Source of the DNA: Cryoendolithus antarcticus | Lineage: Eukaryota > Ascomycota > Dothideomycetes > Cladosporiales > Cladosporiaceae | Assembly (NCBI GenBank): GCA_002077065.1 | Contig: NAJO01000011.1 | Span: 457,001-521,000, forward strand | Length of the DNA: 64,000 nt | Reading direction: 5' to 3' | Shown: positions 32,003 through 41,558 of the stretch, in pieces | Layout of the letters: the number at the start of each line of letters is the position of its first letter | How positions within the stretch are numbered: position 1 is the first letter of the stretch | The notes under the pieces: model-generated | What the model saw: only the letters and a program-made list of their open reading frames with translations | Database searches by the model: none | What the model was told of the DNA's origin: nothing | Made by a program: the position numbers and the translations under genes

Positions 32003-34408
32003 TCAAGCATCTACCTCCCCCGTAATAACAGCACTCTCATCCTTCCTGACAACTAATTCGCTAAAGTCCGCCGTATTCTCAATCACCAATCCCTTCTCAT
32101 TGGCCAAATGCAGCAAACAGATAAACCCGAAACTGGTACTAATATCAGCCAGCTGTGTCTTGCCATAAACGGCCTTGAGACTTTTCATCACGTCCGTGAA
32201 TTTCAGCGCGCCAGAGTCGTCGACTGGTACTGTCGTAGCTGAGGGAGTTTTGATCGGTGATGTGGTTGAGGGGAGGGAGGCGAAGGGCGTCGAGCGCCAC
32301 ATCTCCTCTTTCAGCCGTCGGACGTCGACTTTTTTGGCGACGCGCGCGTATTGGACGTACTCTGGACGGGAGCGTCGGCTTTGAGTTACTAGTTGGGCGC
32401 CGAATGTGCCTTCTTGCGAGTGCGGAGGAGGTGATTCGGTGGCGCCAGGTTGCGCGGGCTCCTCGCTCTCGGGCGTGAAATTCTCCCTCGCGTCGGCGAA
32501 GTCTTCGTCGTCCATGTCTACGCCTTCGGGCAGGGGCAGATTGTCGTCGGCGAAGAAGTCGGCGTCGTAGGCTCCTGCTTGTGGGGGAGGAGAGTTGGAT
32601 AGGGGTGCTTGTGCGGCCCAGAACGCTGGATCGAGGTCGTCTCCTGCATTTGCATTTGCGTCGAGGGCTGGTGCGAGTCGATTTCGTGCGCCGAGTTTGG
32701 CCTTGGGTTTGAGGAACAGCTTCAACAGGTCTTTCGAGTTGAAGTGCTTGTCGTCTGGAAGGAGGTTTCGCGTTTTGCTTCGCCATTCGCGTTTAGGGAG
32801 GGAGATCGCGGCGTTGCTTGAGGCTTTTGTGTAGAGGATACTTGCTAGGTCTGAGGACATTGGAGCGAGAAAGTCGATTTCGAAGGGCTCTTTCTCTTTC
32901 CGTACGCGTTTCTCGCCGGCGCCTGCTGCTGTCTTGGATGCTTCCTTCACTCGAGCGATCTTCCAGTGCTCGGGTCCAGCCCAGTTCTTGTGCAGTGCTG
33001 TGTCAAAGTAGTTCAGGATGTTCTCGTGCTCATTCTGACCATCGCGGTGCTGTAATGTGACGCCATATGCGTTGGCGTGCCTGTCAAAGGTGCCTACTTC
33101 GCCATGCTCATCGTTCTCGTCTGTTGCCAGGTTATGCACTCTAGGTTGCGGATGGAGTGCGGCATCTCGAGCCCAAGCTTCGCCACCTTCACCGAAAGCT
33201 ATGCTTGCATCGTCGCCGGTGTCTGCTGGGAAGATGGCGCCTATATCATCGTCGTCGTTATCGAAAGGGACGGGTCCATTGTCTGCGTCATCTCTGGATC
33301 CATCAGGCCGGTTCAAAGTCTCTTCAGGGTGGTCTTCCCGCCAATTCTCGGGCGCTTTGAGGAATGGGAGATCAAGAGAGCCATCTCCAGACCCAAGCTC
33401 GAATGCCTTTAGTGAGGGACACACATCTTGCTCGTCCAGTATCGCAAGACTGGGAAAGAAGCGCGTGCCAAGACCTGCGATATCTATTGGACCTTCCTCA
33501 AGTGCAGGCTCAGCATTTTTGGACTTCTCGACATCAGCATCCTCTGGATCCATGCTATCCCGCCGCGTATCGTCCGTCACCTCTGCGACATCGTCGCTGC
33601 TGTCGAAGACGATCCTCCCAGTTCCATCGATCGACAGGTGATTCAGCAGTAATCCCTTTGCACCGCCCTCATCAAAGTCTGCGGACGCCTTCTTGAACAG
33701 CGGATCTACTGCAAACTCCAGCTCCATTTTCTTCAGTCTCAGCTGCTGGAACGAGTCCACCAGTGTCTTCTCAGCCGATCGAGCAGCTCGCTTCTTTCCC
33801 TTCTTCTTCGTCCCTTCTTCATCCTCATCGCCTTCCTCTCCATCCTCTGCACCTTCCTCAGCATCTCCACCCTTCCGCTTCTTGTTGCCACTATCGGCCA
33901 ATCCACTCAACAACTTTCCCGTCTCCGTGGCCACACTGTCCACTCGGCTGGTGTAGATCTTGACACATCCATCAAGCGTACAGCTCGCCTTCTGAAAGTT
34001 GACACCATCACCTTCCCGCAGCAGGCTCATGTCGTGGAAATAGTCAATGAGTGCAAAGTTCCAGCTGTTGCTCGCATTGATCTTGTTATCTGTCGCCATC
34101 TTCATCCACTCCTCGAAGTTCGCTAGTATTGGTACGCGTTTCATAGGTGTCACCGCATCACCTCTAACGCCATATCCTGAGTCGTCCTGGGACGGTGTAA
34201 GCGGCCCATCGCCGCCGAGCGATCTCCGTTTCCGCGCTGGCGATGCAGCGGCTTTGAGCTGGTCCATCTGCTTATGCTGCAGTGTTTGGCGCGATTGTAG
34301 GCGCGCAGCCTTTTCTTGTCGGTCATCGTTGAGCGGGATCGAGGTGGTCTTTGTGGGCGAGGCGAAGGCGGTGGAAGATGTCGCAGCGGAGGCTCGAACG
34401 CGTGGCAT
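32003..34408 (-). CDS. BRN1: Condensin subunit 2 (kleisin, Barren/Brn1)
   Basis: Kleisin that links the SMC2-SMC4 heads in condensin, needed for mitotic chromosome compaction. Single exon of 801 residues from MPRVRASAATSS. Conserved parts: ANFEEWMKMATDNKINASNS and WNFALIDYFHDMSLL near the N-terminus (SMC2-binding helical region), LDGCVKIYTSRVDSVATETG, RRDSMDPEDA region, EPFEIDFLAPM, KSFEIDF-type and SKDLLKLFLKPKAKLG in the middle, and the C-terminal winged helix (LADISTSFGFICLLHLANEK). Two adjacent in-frame ATGs 53 codons upstream (34562-34567) could extend it. The chosen ATG at 34408 follows the pattern MPR-basic-Ser/Thr of homologues. It diverges from the exchanger gene. Confidence 0.93.
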   Translation of the reverse strand: MPRVRASAATSSTAFASPTKTTSIPLNDDRQEKAARLQSRQTLQHKQMDQLKAAASPARKRRSLGGDGPLTPSQDDSGYGVRGDAVTPMKRVPILANFEEWMKMATDNKINASNSWNFALIDYFHDMSLLREGDGVNFQKASCTLDGCVKIYTSRVDSVATETGKLLSGLADSGNKKRKGGDAEEGAEDGEEGDEDEEGTKKKGKKRAARSAEKTLVDSFQQLRLKKMELEFAVDPLFKKASADFDEGGAKGLLLNHLSIDGTGRIVFDSSDDVAEVTDDTRRDSMDPEDADVEKSKNAEPALEEGPIDIAGLGTRFFPSLAILDEQDVCPSLKAFELGSGDGSLDLPFLKAPENWREDHPEETLNRPDGSRDDADNGPVPFDNDDDDIGAIFPADTGDDASIAFGEGGEAWARDAALHPQPRVHNLATDENDEHGEVGTFDRHANAYGVTLQHRDGQNEHENILNYFDTALHKNWAGPEHWKIARVKEASKTAAGAGEKRVRKEKEPFEIDFLAPMSSDLASILYTKASSNAAISLPKREWRSKTRNLLPDDKHFNSKDLLKLFLKPKAKLGARNRLAPALDANANAGDDLDPAFWAAQAPLSNSPPPQAGAYDADFFADDNLPLPEGVDMDDEDFADARENFTPESEEPAQPGATESPPPHSQEGTFGAQLVTQSRRSRPEYVQYARVAKKVDVRRLKEEMWRSTPFASLPSTTSPIKTPSATTVPVDDSGALKFTDVMKSLKAVYGKTQLADISTSFGFICLLHLANEKGLVIENTADFSELVVRKDESAVITGEVDA

Positions 34409-34777
34409 CTTGGCGACAGTGACGGCGGTGATGCGCTGAGCGGCAGCGAGGTCAGTGGCGCTGTTCAATGCGATGTTCTTCGGTCGCCGCTGCTCCACAT
34501 TCGCGTGTAAACAAACGAGCGGGTCCTCCCGAACTAAGCTCTCTCCACGCGACGCTCTCTCCATCATTGCTGAGCCACGCCAAGAGGCTTGTGCCTGCTA
34601 TCGACCTTGGAAATGCCCTGTGGCGTTGATAGTGACCCGTCTCAGTTGTCGCATTGCCTTCCTACCGTGACCTCGTGTGCCTTTTGCCTCATTGACCGCC
34701 TCCGAGTAGTCTTAGCAGTACCTACATATGCATATACGAGAACAGGCAGTCTTCCACGAGCGCGACATGCATCCGCC
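34409..34777. promoter_or_regulatory. Compact divergent promoter BRN1 / Na+/Ca2+ exchanger
   Basis: Only 369 bp separate the two chosen start codons. The BRN1 frame stays open from 34408 to 34567 and the exchanger frame from 34589 onward, so both frames run into the shared promoter. Confidence 0.55.
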
Positions 34778-37700
34778 ATGCGCTCGCCGAACCCTCCCCC
34801 GCCCCATGCGCCTGGTACCCGAATGCCGACCAAGCGCAACAAGTACAGGTCGGCGCGAGCCTTCTATCTCTTTGTCCTGATCGGGTTCCTACTTGCGCTT
34901 GCTGCCTGGAATACCAACGCCGCCGCCACCGCTGCCACAAGGACCGCCAGCGACACCTCCCCCGCCCATCTCTTCCGCCGAGATGGCTTCTCTGCTGTGC
35001 TCAACGACGATGAGGAGTGCCGGCTGGTCCATCGCTCTACAGACCAGTGCGCCTTCATCAAGGAGCACTGTCCGGATGATGAAGCCGGCTTCACTGTCTA
35101 CCTCAATCTGTACTATTGCCGACTAGAGAACGCGAAGCCCGTGGCCTTCATGATTTTGATATCATGGCTTGGCCTGCTTTTCTCCACCATTGGCATAGCT
35201 GCCAGCGACTTCTTCTGCATAAACTTGAGCACAATCGCAAACTTGCTAGGCATGAGCGAAAGCATGGCAGGCGTGACGTTACTAGCATTCGGGAACGGCA
35301 GTCCAGATGTGTTCTCTACGTTCAGCGCTATGAGTACAAACAGTGGTAGCTTGGCTGTGGGAGAGCTCATGGGCGCGGCTGGATTTATCACCGCAGTGGT
35401 GGCGGGCAGCATGGCGTTGATCAAGCCATTCCATGTTGCGCGGAAGAGTTTCGTGAGGGATGTTGGGTTCTTCATTGTGGCTGCAGCGTTCAGTCTGGTA
35501 TTCCTATGGGACGGAAGGTTGCATCTCTGGGAGTGCATTACAATGGTGGGGTATTACTGCTTTTACGTTGCTTTCGTTGTGGCTTGGCATTGGTGGATCG
35601 GAAGGAGAAGAAAGCGAAGGGAGACCATGGCGGCGGCGAGGGGCCATTTTGTGACGCCCGGGGATGAGCTGGAGGAAGAAGAGCAGTACCAGGATGAGCC
35701 CGGCGAGACTTCAGCAAGGCCAACACTGTCAAGAGGCGCATCTCGTGACGACTTCGCAGCATTGGAGCGTGGGGGCGGCACTCCGAACGTAGATCACCTA
35801 GACGAAGACGAGGAGGAAGAGGCCCGAGATCGCTGGATGAGCGAGCTCAACAGTAACATGCGACTTGCGAGACCGCGCGTTCATTCACGGCGAAACACGA
35901 TCACGCCTGTCCGACCGTCTCTCGTGGGCGCATTGGAGTTCCAGGCTGTCCTGAACTCGCTACAAAGGTCACGGAATCACCAGACTATCCCGCTCAACTC
36001 GCGGAGGTACTCAGATGATCCCAATTTCACTACTGCTCAGCAACAGGACTATATGTCGACTGAGGATGATCCGGCTAAACGACCACCATATCAGATACCC
36101 GACGACCTTAGTCCTCATGCAAGTGTCGTGCCTGCGAGACCGAATCTGAGCGTACCTTTATCCGCGCCTGCTGGTCGAAGCCGTGCGGTCTCTGCGAACG
36201 ATGCATCCAGTCTGCGGATCGATGGTGATTTGCAAAATCGGACTCAAGACGTTGAGCGTACTGGTGATCTGATCGACTTCTCAGAAGATGGCCGTAGAGG
36301 GAGACCCGGATTAGCACATCTGGTTGTGCCCCAGCAGCCACAACAATCATTTCCCGAGACTCCAACGTTTGAGATATCATCTCCGCCCATGGATCAAACG
36401 GAAGAGTTCCACATGCCGATGATCACGCCCAATCTACAGGGTCGACAGTCGCCCGACCATCTCGCTGCATTCAATGTTGACGGTACTTTGCCGAACAGGC
36501 TACGTTCGAGGAGCTCAACGCTGCATTCACATGACTCGCCACACGACTCACCGCGTACGGTGCCACGTGCTCGCCAATTGCCCAGGATCGTTATACCGAG
36601 GGACCGTCGATCTAGAGACTCGACTCCAAGCTCGACACCATTTCCGGCATACAAAGATCCTATATCGACATCCTCGAGTAGGGCACCGAGTCTATACCTA
36701 CCACCACCAATAGCGTCACCGGAGTCAGTGCCCACATCGCAGCCAGTTGAGCAGCCTTTGGAATCGCGTCCGCTCACTTGGTGGCCATACAAGATGCTGC
36801 CTCCGCCCGGCGCGCTCATCTCAACACTGTTCCCCACGATCTATCATTGGCAAGACAAGAGCATCTGGGAGAAGATGATTGGCATCGTGGCGGCACCCAG
36901 CGTCTTCCTGCTGACGATCACTTTACCTGTCGTGGAAAGCGACAAAGGCGAAAAGGAGAGCCTACCACCTGCTCAACAGACCAGCTACGACTCAGTCCGC
37001 CGCAGCATCGGTAACATCCTCGATGGCAGTATGGACACCTTTAAGCGATCACTGAGCCCGGATCCTGTCACACCGGGCTCACACATCCACCATAGCTTCG
37101 CGAATGGCGGGCCCACAGGTATGGGTAACTCGGCTGCCCTCGCCGCCGCAACAGAGGCTCAATATCGCCACAATTACGGCTCCATGCCCAATGACCTACC
37201 TTCTATCAGCGAGCAGGCCCATATCGTCTCCTCTCCCGTCATGCTCCCCCACGACGCAAATCCCATGGATGCTACTTCCTCCGAGCCCTGGCCCCGCTGG
37301 CTCGCCATCCTGCATCTCTACACCGCACCCATTGCCTGTATCCTCTCAGTCTATCTCCAACAACCCGACAGCACCGCACCCACCTGGCTCCTCATTCCAC
37401 TCGCCGTCTCCCTCGGCTCGTCATCCCTGCTTCTGCTTCCATTCCTCTGGACTACAACCCCCCAGACTCGCCCAGGCGGCATCCACCGCGCTCTCTTCTC
37501 CGCGGCAGGCTTTATAGTAAGCATAGCCTGGATCTCCTCCATCGCAGACCAAGTCGTCGGCGCCCTCAAAGCCTTGGCGGTAATCTGCAATATGAGCCAT
37601 GCCATCATGGGCCTGACCATCTTCGCCGTGGGCAATTCGCTCGGCGATCTGGTGGCAGATGTGACAGTGGCTCGCCTCGGCTACCCAGTGATGGCTCTTA

Positions 37701-38038
37701 GCGCCTGTTTCGGTGGACCTATGCTGAATATCCTGCTTGGCATCGGGTTGTCAGGAACGTACATCCAGCTTTCTGGCGCGCAGAGACGGCAGCACAAGCA
37801 TCCTGGGAGTGGGCTGAAGTTCAAGGCTTATCATATTGATGTTGGGAGGACGCTGATTGTCAGTGGGGTCACGCTTGTGATAACGCTGGTGGGATTGTTG
37901 ATCTTTGTGCCGGTGAATGGATGGGTATTGAGTCGACGGATCGGGTGGGCTTTGATCGCTGTGTGGACGATAAGTACGATTGGGAACGTGGCGTTGGAGT
38001 TGAGTGGTTGGGGGACGGGCGTCGGTAGTGAAGGCTAG
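34778..38038 (+). CDS. Na+/Ca2+ exchanger-type cation antiporter
   Basis: CaCA superfamily antiporter related to the NCKX/NCLX-type proteins (yeast YDL206W group); it moves Ca2+ against another cation, probably at an internal or vacuolar membrane. Single exon, 1086 residues from MRSPNPPPPHAPG. An N-terminal membrane segment (FYLFVLIGFLLALAAW) is followed by a lumenal Cys-containing segment (DEECRLVHRSTDQCAF). The alpha-1 repeat holds GVTLLAFGNGSPDVFSTFSA. A very long acidic and Ser/Pro-rich loop of over 400 residues follows, and then the second membrane half with the alpha-2 motif LTIFAVGNSLGDLVADVTVA and FGGPMLNILLGIGLSG. Both catalytic GNG/GNS motifs are intact. Confidence 0.9.
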   Translation: MRSPNPPPPHAPGTRMPTKRNKYRSARAFYLFVLIGFLLALAAWNTNAAATAATRTASDTSPAHLFRRDGFSAVLNDDEECRLVHRSTDQCAFIKEHCPDDEAGFTVYLNLYYCRLENAKPVAFMILISWLGLLFSTIGIAASDFFCINLSTIANLLGMSESMAGVTLLAFGNGSPDVFSTFSAMSTNSGSLAVGELMGAAGFITAVVAGSMALIKPFHVARKSFVRDVGFFIVAAAFSLVFLWDGRLHLWECITMVGYYCFYVAFVVAWHWWIGRRRKRRETMAAARGHFVTPGDELEEEEQYQDEPGETSARPTLSRGASRDDFAALERGGGTPNVDHLDEDEEEEARDRWMSELNSNMRLARPRVHSRRNTITPVRPSLVGALEFQAVLNSLQRSRNHQTIPLNSRRYSDDPNFTTAQQQDYMSTEDDPAKRPPYQIPDDLSPHASVVPARPNLSVPLSAPAGRSRAVSANDASSLRIDGDLQNRTQDVERTGDLIDFSEDGRRGRPGLAHLVVPQQPQQSFPETPTFEISSPPMDQTEEFHMPMITPNLQGRQSPDHLAAFNVDGTLPNRLRSRSSTLHSHDSPHDSPRTVPRARQLPRIVIPRDRRSRDSTPSSTPFPAYKDPISTSSSRAPSLYLPPPIASPESVPTSQPVEQPLESRPLTWWPYKMLPPPGALISTLFPTIYHWQDKSIWEKMIGIVAAPSVFLLTITLPVVESDKGEKESLPPAQQTSYDSVRRSIGNILDGSMDTFKRSLSPDPVTPGSHIHHSFANGGPTGMGNSAALAAATEAQYRHNYGSMPNDLPSISEQAHIVSSPVMLPHDANPMDATSSEPWPRWLAILHLYTAPIACILSVYLQQPDSTAPTWLLIPLAVSLGSSSLLLLPFLWTTTPQTRPGGIHRALFSAAGFIVSIAWISSIADQVVGALKALAVICNMSHAIMGLTIFAVGNSLGDLVADVTVARLGYPVMALSACFGGPMLNILLGIGLSGTYIQLSGAQRRQHKHPGSGLKFKAYHIDVGRTLIVSGVTLVITLVGLLIFVPVNGWVLSRRIGWALIAVWTISTIGNVALELSGWGTGVGSEG

Positions 38039-38296
38039 ACGTGAGGCTGTGGTAAGTTTGGGTTGTGATCTGGATTGCATGGCGTGGGAAGGCCTGGGAT
38101 GATACCATATTGCGCGTTCTAGCTTGTCTACCTGCGAAACCTGGAGTATATATGAGTGCATACCCGGCGCGAATGACTATTGCACATGAATCTAGATGGA
38201 TCTCAACGTCAGGTGTCACGCGTAGTAGGTATAGCGCAGTCTGTTCGGTCATTTACGACCAAGTAGTCACAGCTGCCAGAAGCTGACTACGACTCC

Positions 38297-39685
<1,389 letters not shown>

Positions 39686-40061
39686 GATGGGTTAGTGGAT
39701 GTAGAAGACAGAATTGTGTTCACGCGCGAGGTACATGCAGAATCCAATGGTTGGACTCATACCTTACTCATGGCAAAAGTTTGGCTGCAATCTGACGCTA
39801 GTGGGGCGAGTCGGCGGGTCGGCGGGTACCTTGCAGGTAAAGTGAACCCAAAGTGAACCCTGCTACCTGCATGAATGATGGATTGGGCTCAGGTTCGCTC
39901 AGTCACGTCGTTCAAAATGGCTTGAAGCCATGTCCTGCGAAGGTACGATGGACATTTTGCAATTATGACGGCGCCCAGCTTCCGCCATGACAATACCCCA
40001 GTCGCTATGCAAGCTCCCAAGCTCTATCTATACCAAGTCTGTACACCTCCCTCCACCCCAC
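39686..40061. promoter_or_regulatory. LYS1 upstream region with short repeats
   Basis: Upstream of LYS1 and downstream of the carnitine carrier gene (both minus strand). Holds the repeat cluster at 39810-39871. No gene was seen. Confidence 0.5.
39810..39871. repeat. Clustered tandem repeats framed by an inverted repeat
   Basis: GTCGGCGG occurs twice back to back (39810-39825) and AAAGTGAACCC twice back to back (39839-39860). The second pair is framed by TGCAGGTA (39832-39839) and its reverse complement TACCTGCA (39864-39871). The cluster lies 125-186 bp upstream of the LYS1 ATG. Confidence 0.85.
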
Positions 40062-41133
40062 TCAACCCAACATCTTCGTCATAGCATTGTGCGCCAACTC
40101 CACCCCCAAGAAAGTCGCAGCGTTAGCCGGCACAGCCCTCGCCATAGCCGGTCCCATCCCCGGAAAGAAAGCCTTCAACCCCCCATTTCGACACAACATC
40201 CTCACAGTGCCTCCAATCGTCGGATTCCCCTCAGCGCTTTGCAGTCGACTCTTTACAGTATCCACAGGAAACACCGGGATCCACATGGCCACGCCTGCTG
40301 CTCCTCCAGCAGCCATGACGGCAGGGAGACTGAGCTTGCCGGGTGTGCCGTCGGGGTTTGCGGGCGTGAGACGCCGTTTTATGACTTCGTAGGTTGCGAA
40401 GTAGGCTGCTGAGCCGGGGCCGTCGCGGGCGAGGGTCATGAGGCTGCCGCGATAGACGGATTTGATGCCGCCTTCTTTGTAGAGTTGTTTGACTACGTCG
40501 GTACCGCCTGCGTACCGAGGCTTCTCGCCGGGCTTGAGCTCTTTCTGGCCTTGTATTTGCAGGAGGACTTTGACGCGTTCGAAAGGTGCTGTGATGAGGG
40601 TCTGAGGTATCGCCGAGAAGAATCCGGCTGTCGATATTTGTGCCACTGACAGCTGCCCGTTCACCACTGTGCTGTTGCTCTCAACCAACTGCTTGCCCAC
40701 TCCGTAACCCCAGAACGATACCGCGACTGTACTCCGTTGTCAGCTTCCTGTCCAATGTCGCCCTCCGTCCCCACCCATTCCCCACACCCCGAAGAGACTC
40801 ACACATCGGCGTAACACCCACCAACGGCGCACTGACCCCCGCATACAACCCCTTCACCATCCCCTCCCTGGCCACAGTCCGTCTCACAACATCCATAGCC
40901 CCCGTATAAACCCCCTTCTCCGCAGTCTGTAACCGCACCTTCACCAAATCGAACGGATGACCGACAAGCACGGCGAAAATCCCGCCGACGCCGCCGGCTG
41001 CGAAGTCGCGGAGAGAGGAGAGAGATTTCTTCGTCGCGACGGCGACTTCTTCTTTGACTTCGCTCGGGGAGGGGAGGGAGGGGAGGTTGTCGGCGATGAC
41101 GGGGGGAAGGGAGGAGGGGGAGGAAGAGGACAT
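40062..41133 (-). CDS. CRC1: Mitochondrial carnitine/acylcarnitine carrier
   Basis: Inner-membrane exchanger that brings acylcarnitines into mitochondria for use of acetyl and fatty-acyl units. Two exons (40803-41133, 40062-40726) around a 76-nt intron give 331 residues. Three SLC25 repeats each carry the Px[D/E]xx[K/R] signature: GHPFDLVKVRLQ, TAPFERVKVLLQIQG and VFPVDTVKSRLQ. The text following each (GGIKSVYRGSLMTLARDGPG, GGLKAFFPGMGPAMARAVPA) is typical of the carnitine carrier branch. The start at 41133 (MSSSSPSSLPPV) is the first ATG; the frame runs further upstream only through a GTG. The C-terminal ELAHNAMTKML end matches the branch. Confidence 0.93.
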
Positions 41134-41558
41134 GTTGGGCAGTAGAGACCGTGAGCTTAAGGGTGTAGAGGAGGGAAGAGCGGCGCGATAGACGCGTGAG
41201 AAGTACCACACGCGATGCTGGTGGCTGCTTTGGCTTCCTACTTTGTATTTCGTGCATTGGAGCTTGCCCAGCTTGCTCGGGCACGTCAGAGCGAAGGCCT
41301 CGGCTCGGGGAGATCAAGGCCGCTGCTCCGAGGTGGTGTGCACGTGATGCTGGTTAGTGATTTATGTGAAAGGCCATAGTCGTCAAAATTTCGTACAAAA
41401 ATAGTACCAGTGGCAGTGCAGGATGTCCGCAAGGTGCCAAAGCTGCATGTCATCGCCCGCAGCCCAACAGCTCGGACGCAAGAGACGCCCATGGTCCAAA
41501 AGATGCCTACCAAATAGGTAGGGCCCAAAGATTACTCTCACGCAACATAAGTTGCCAG
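41134..41558. promoter_or_regulatory. Upstream flank of CRC1, no gene
   Basis: Between CRC1 and the 3' end of the FAR1/zinc-cluster gene, all on the minus strand. Nothing else recognised. Confidence 0.5.

Noticed and set aside
41134..41211. N-terminal extension of the carnitine carrier
   Set aside because: The open frame begins at GTG; the first ATG is at 41133.
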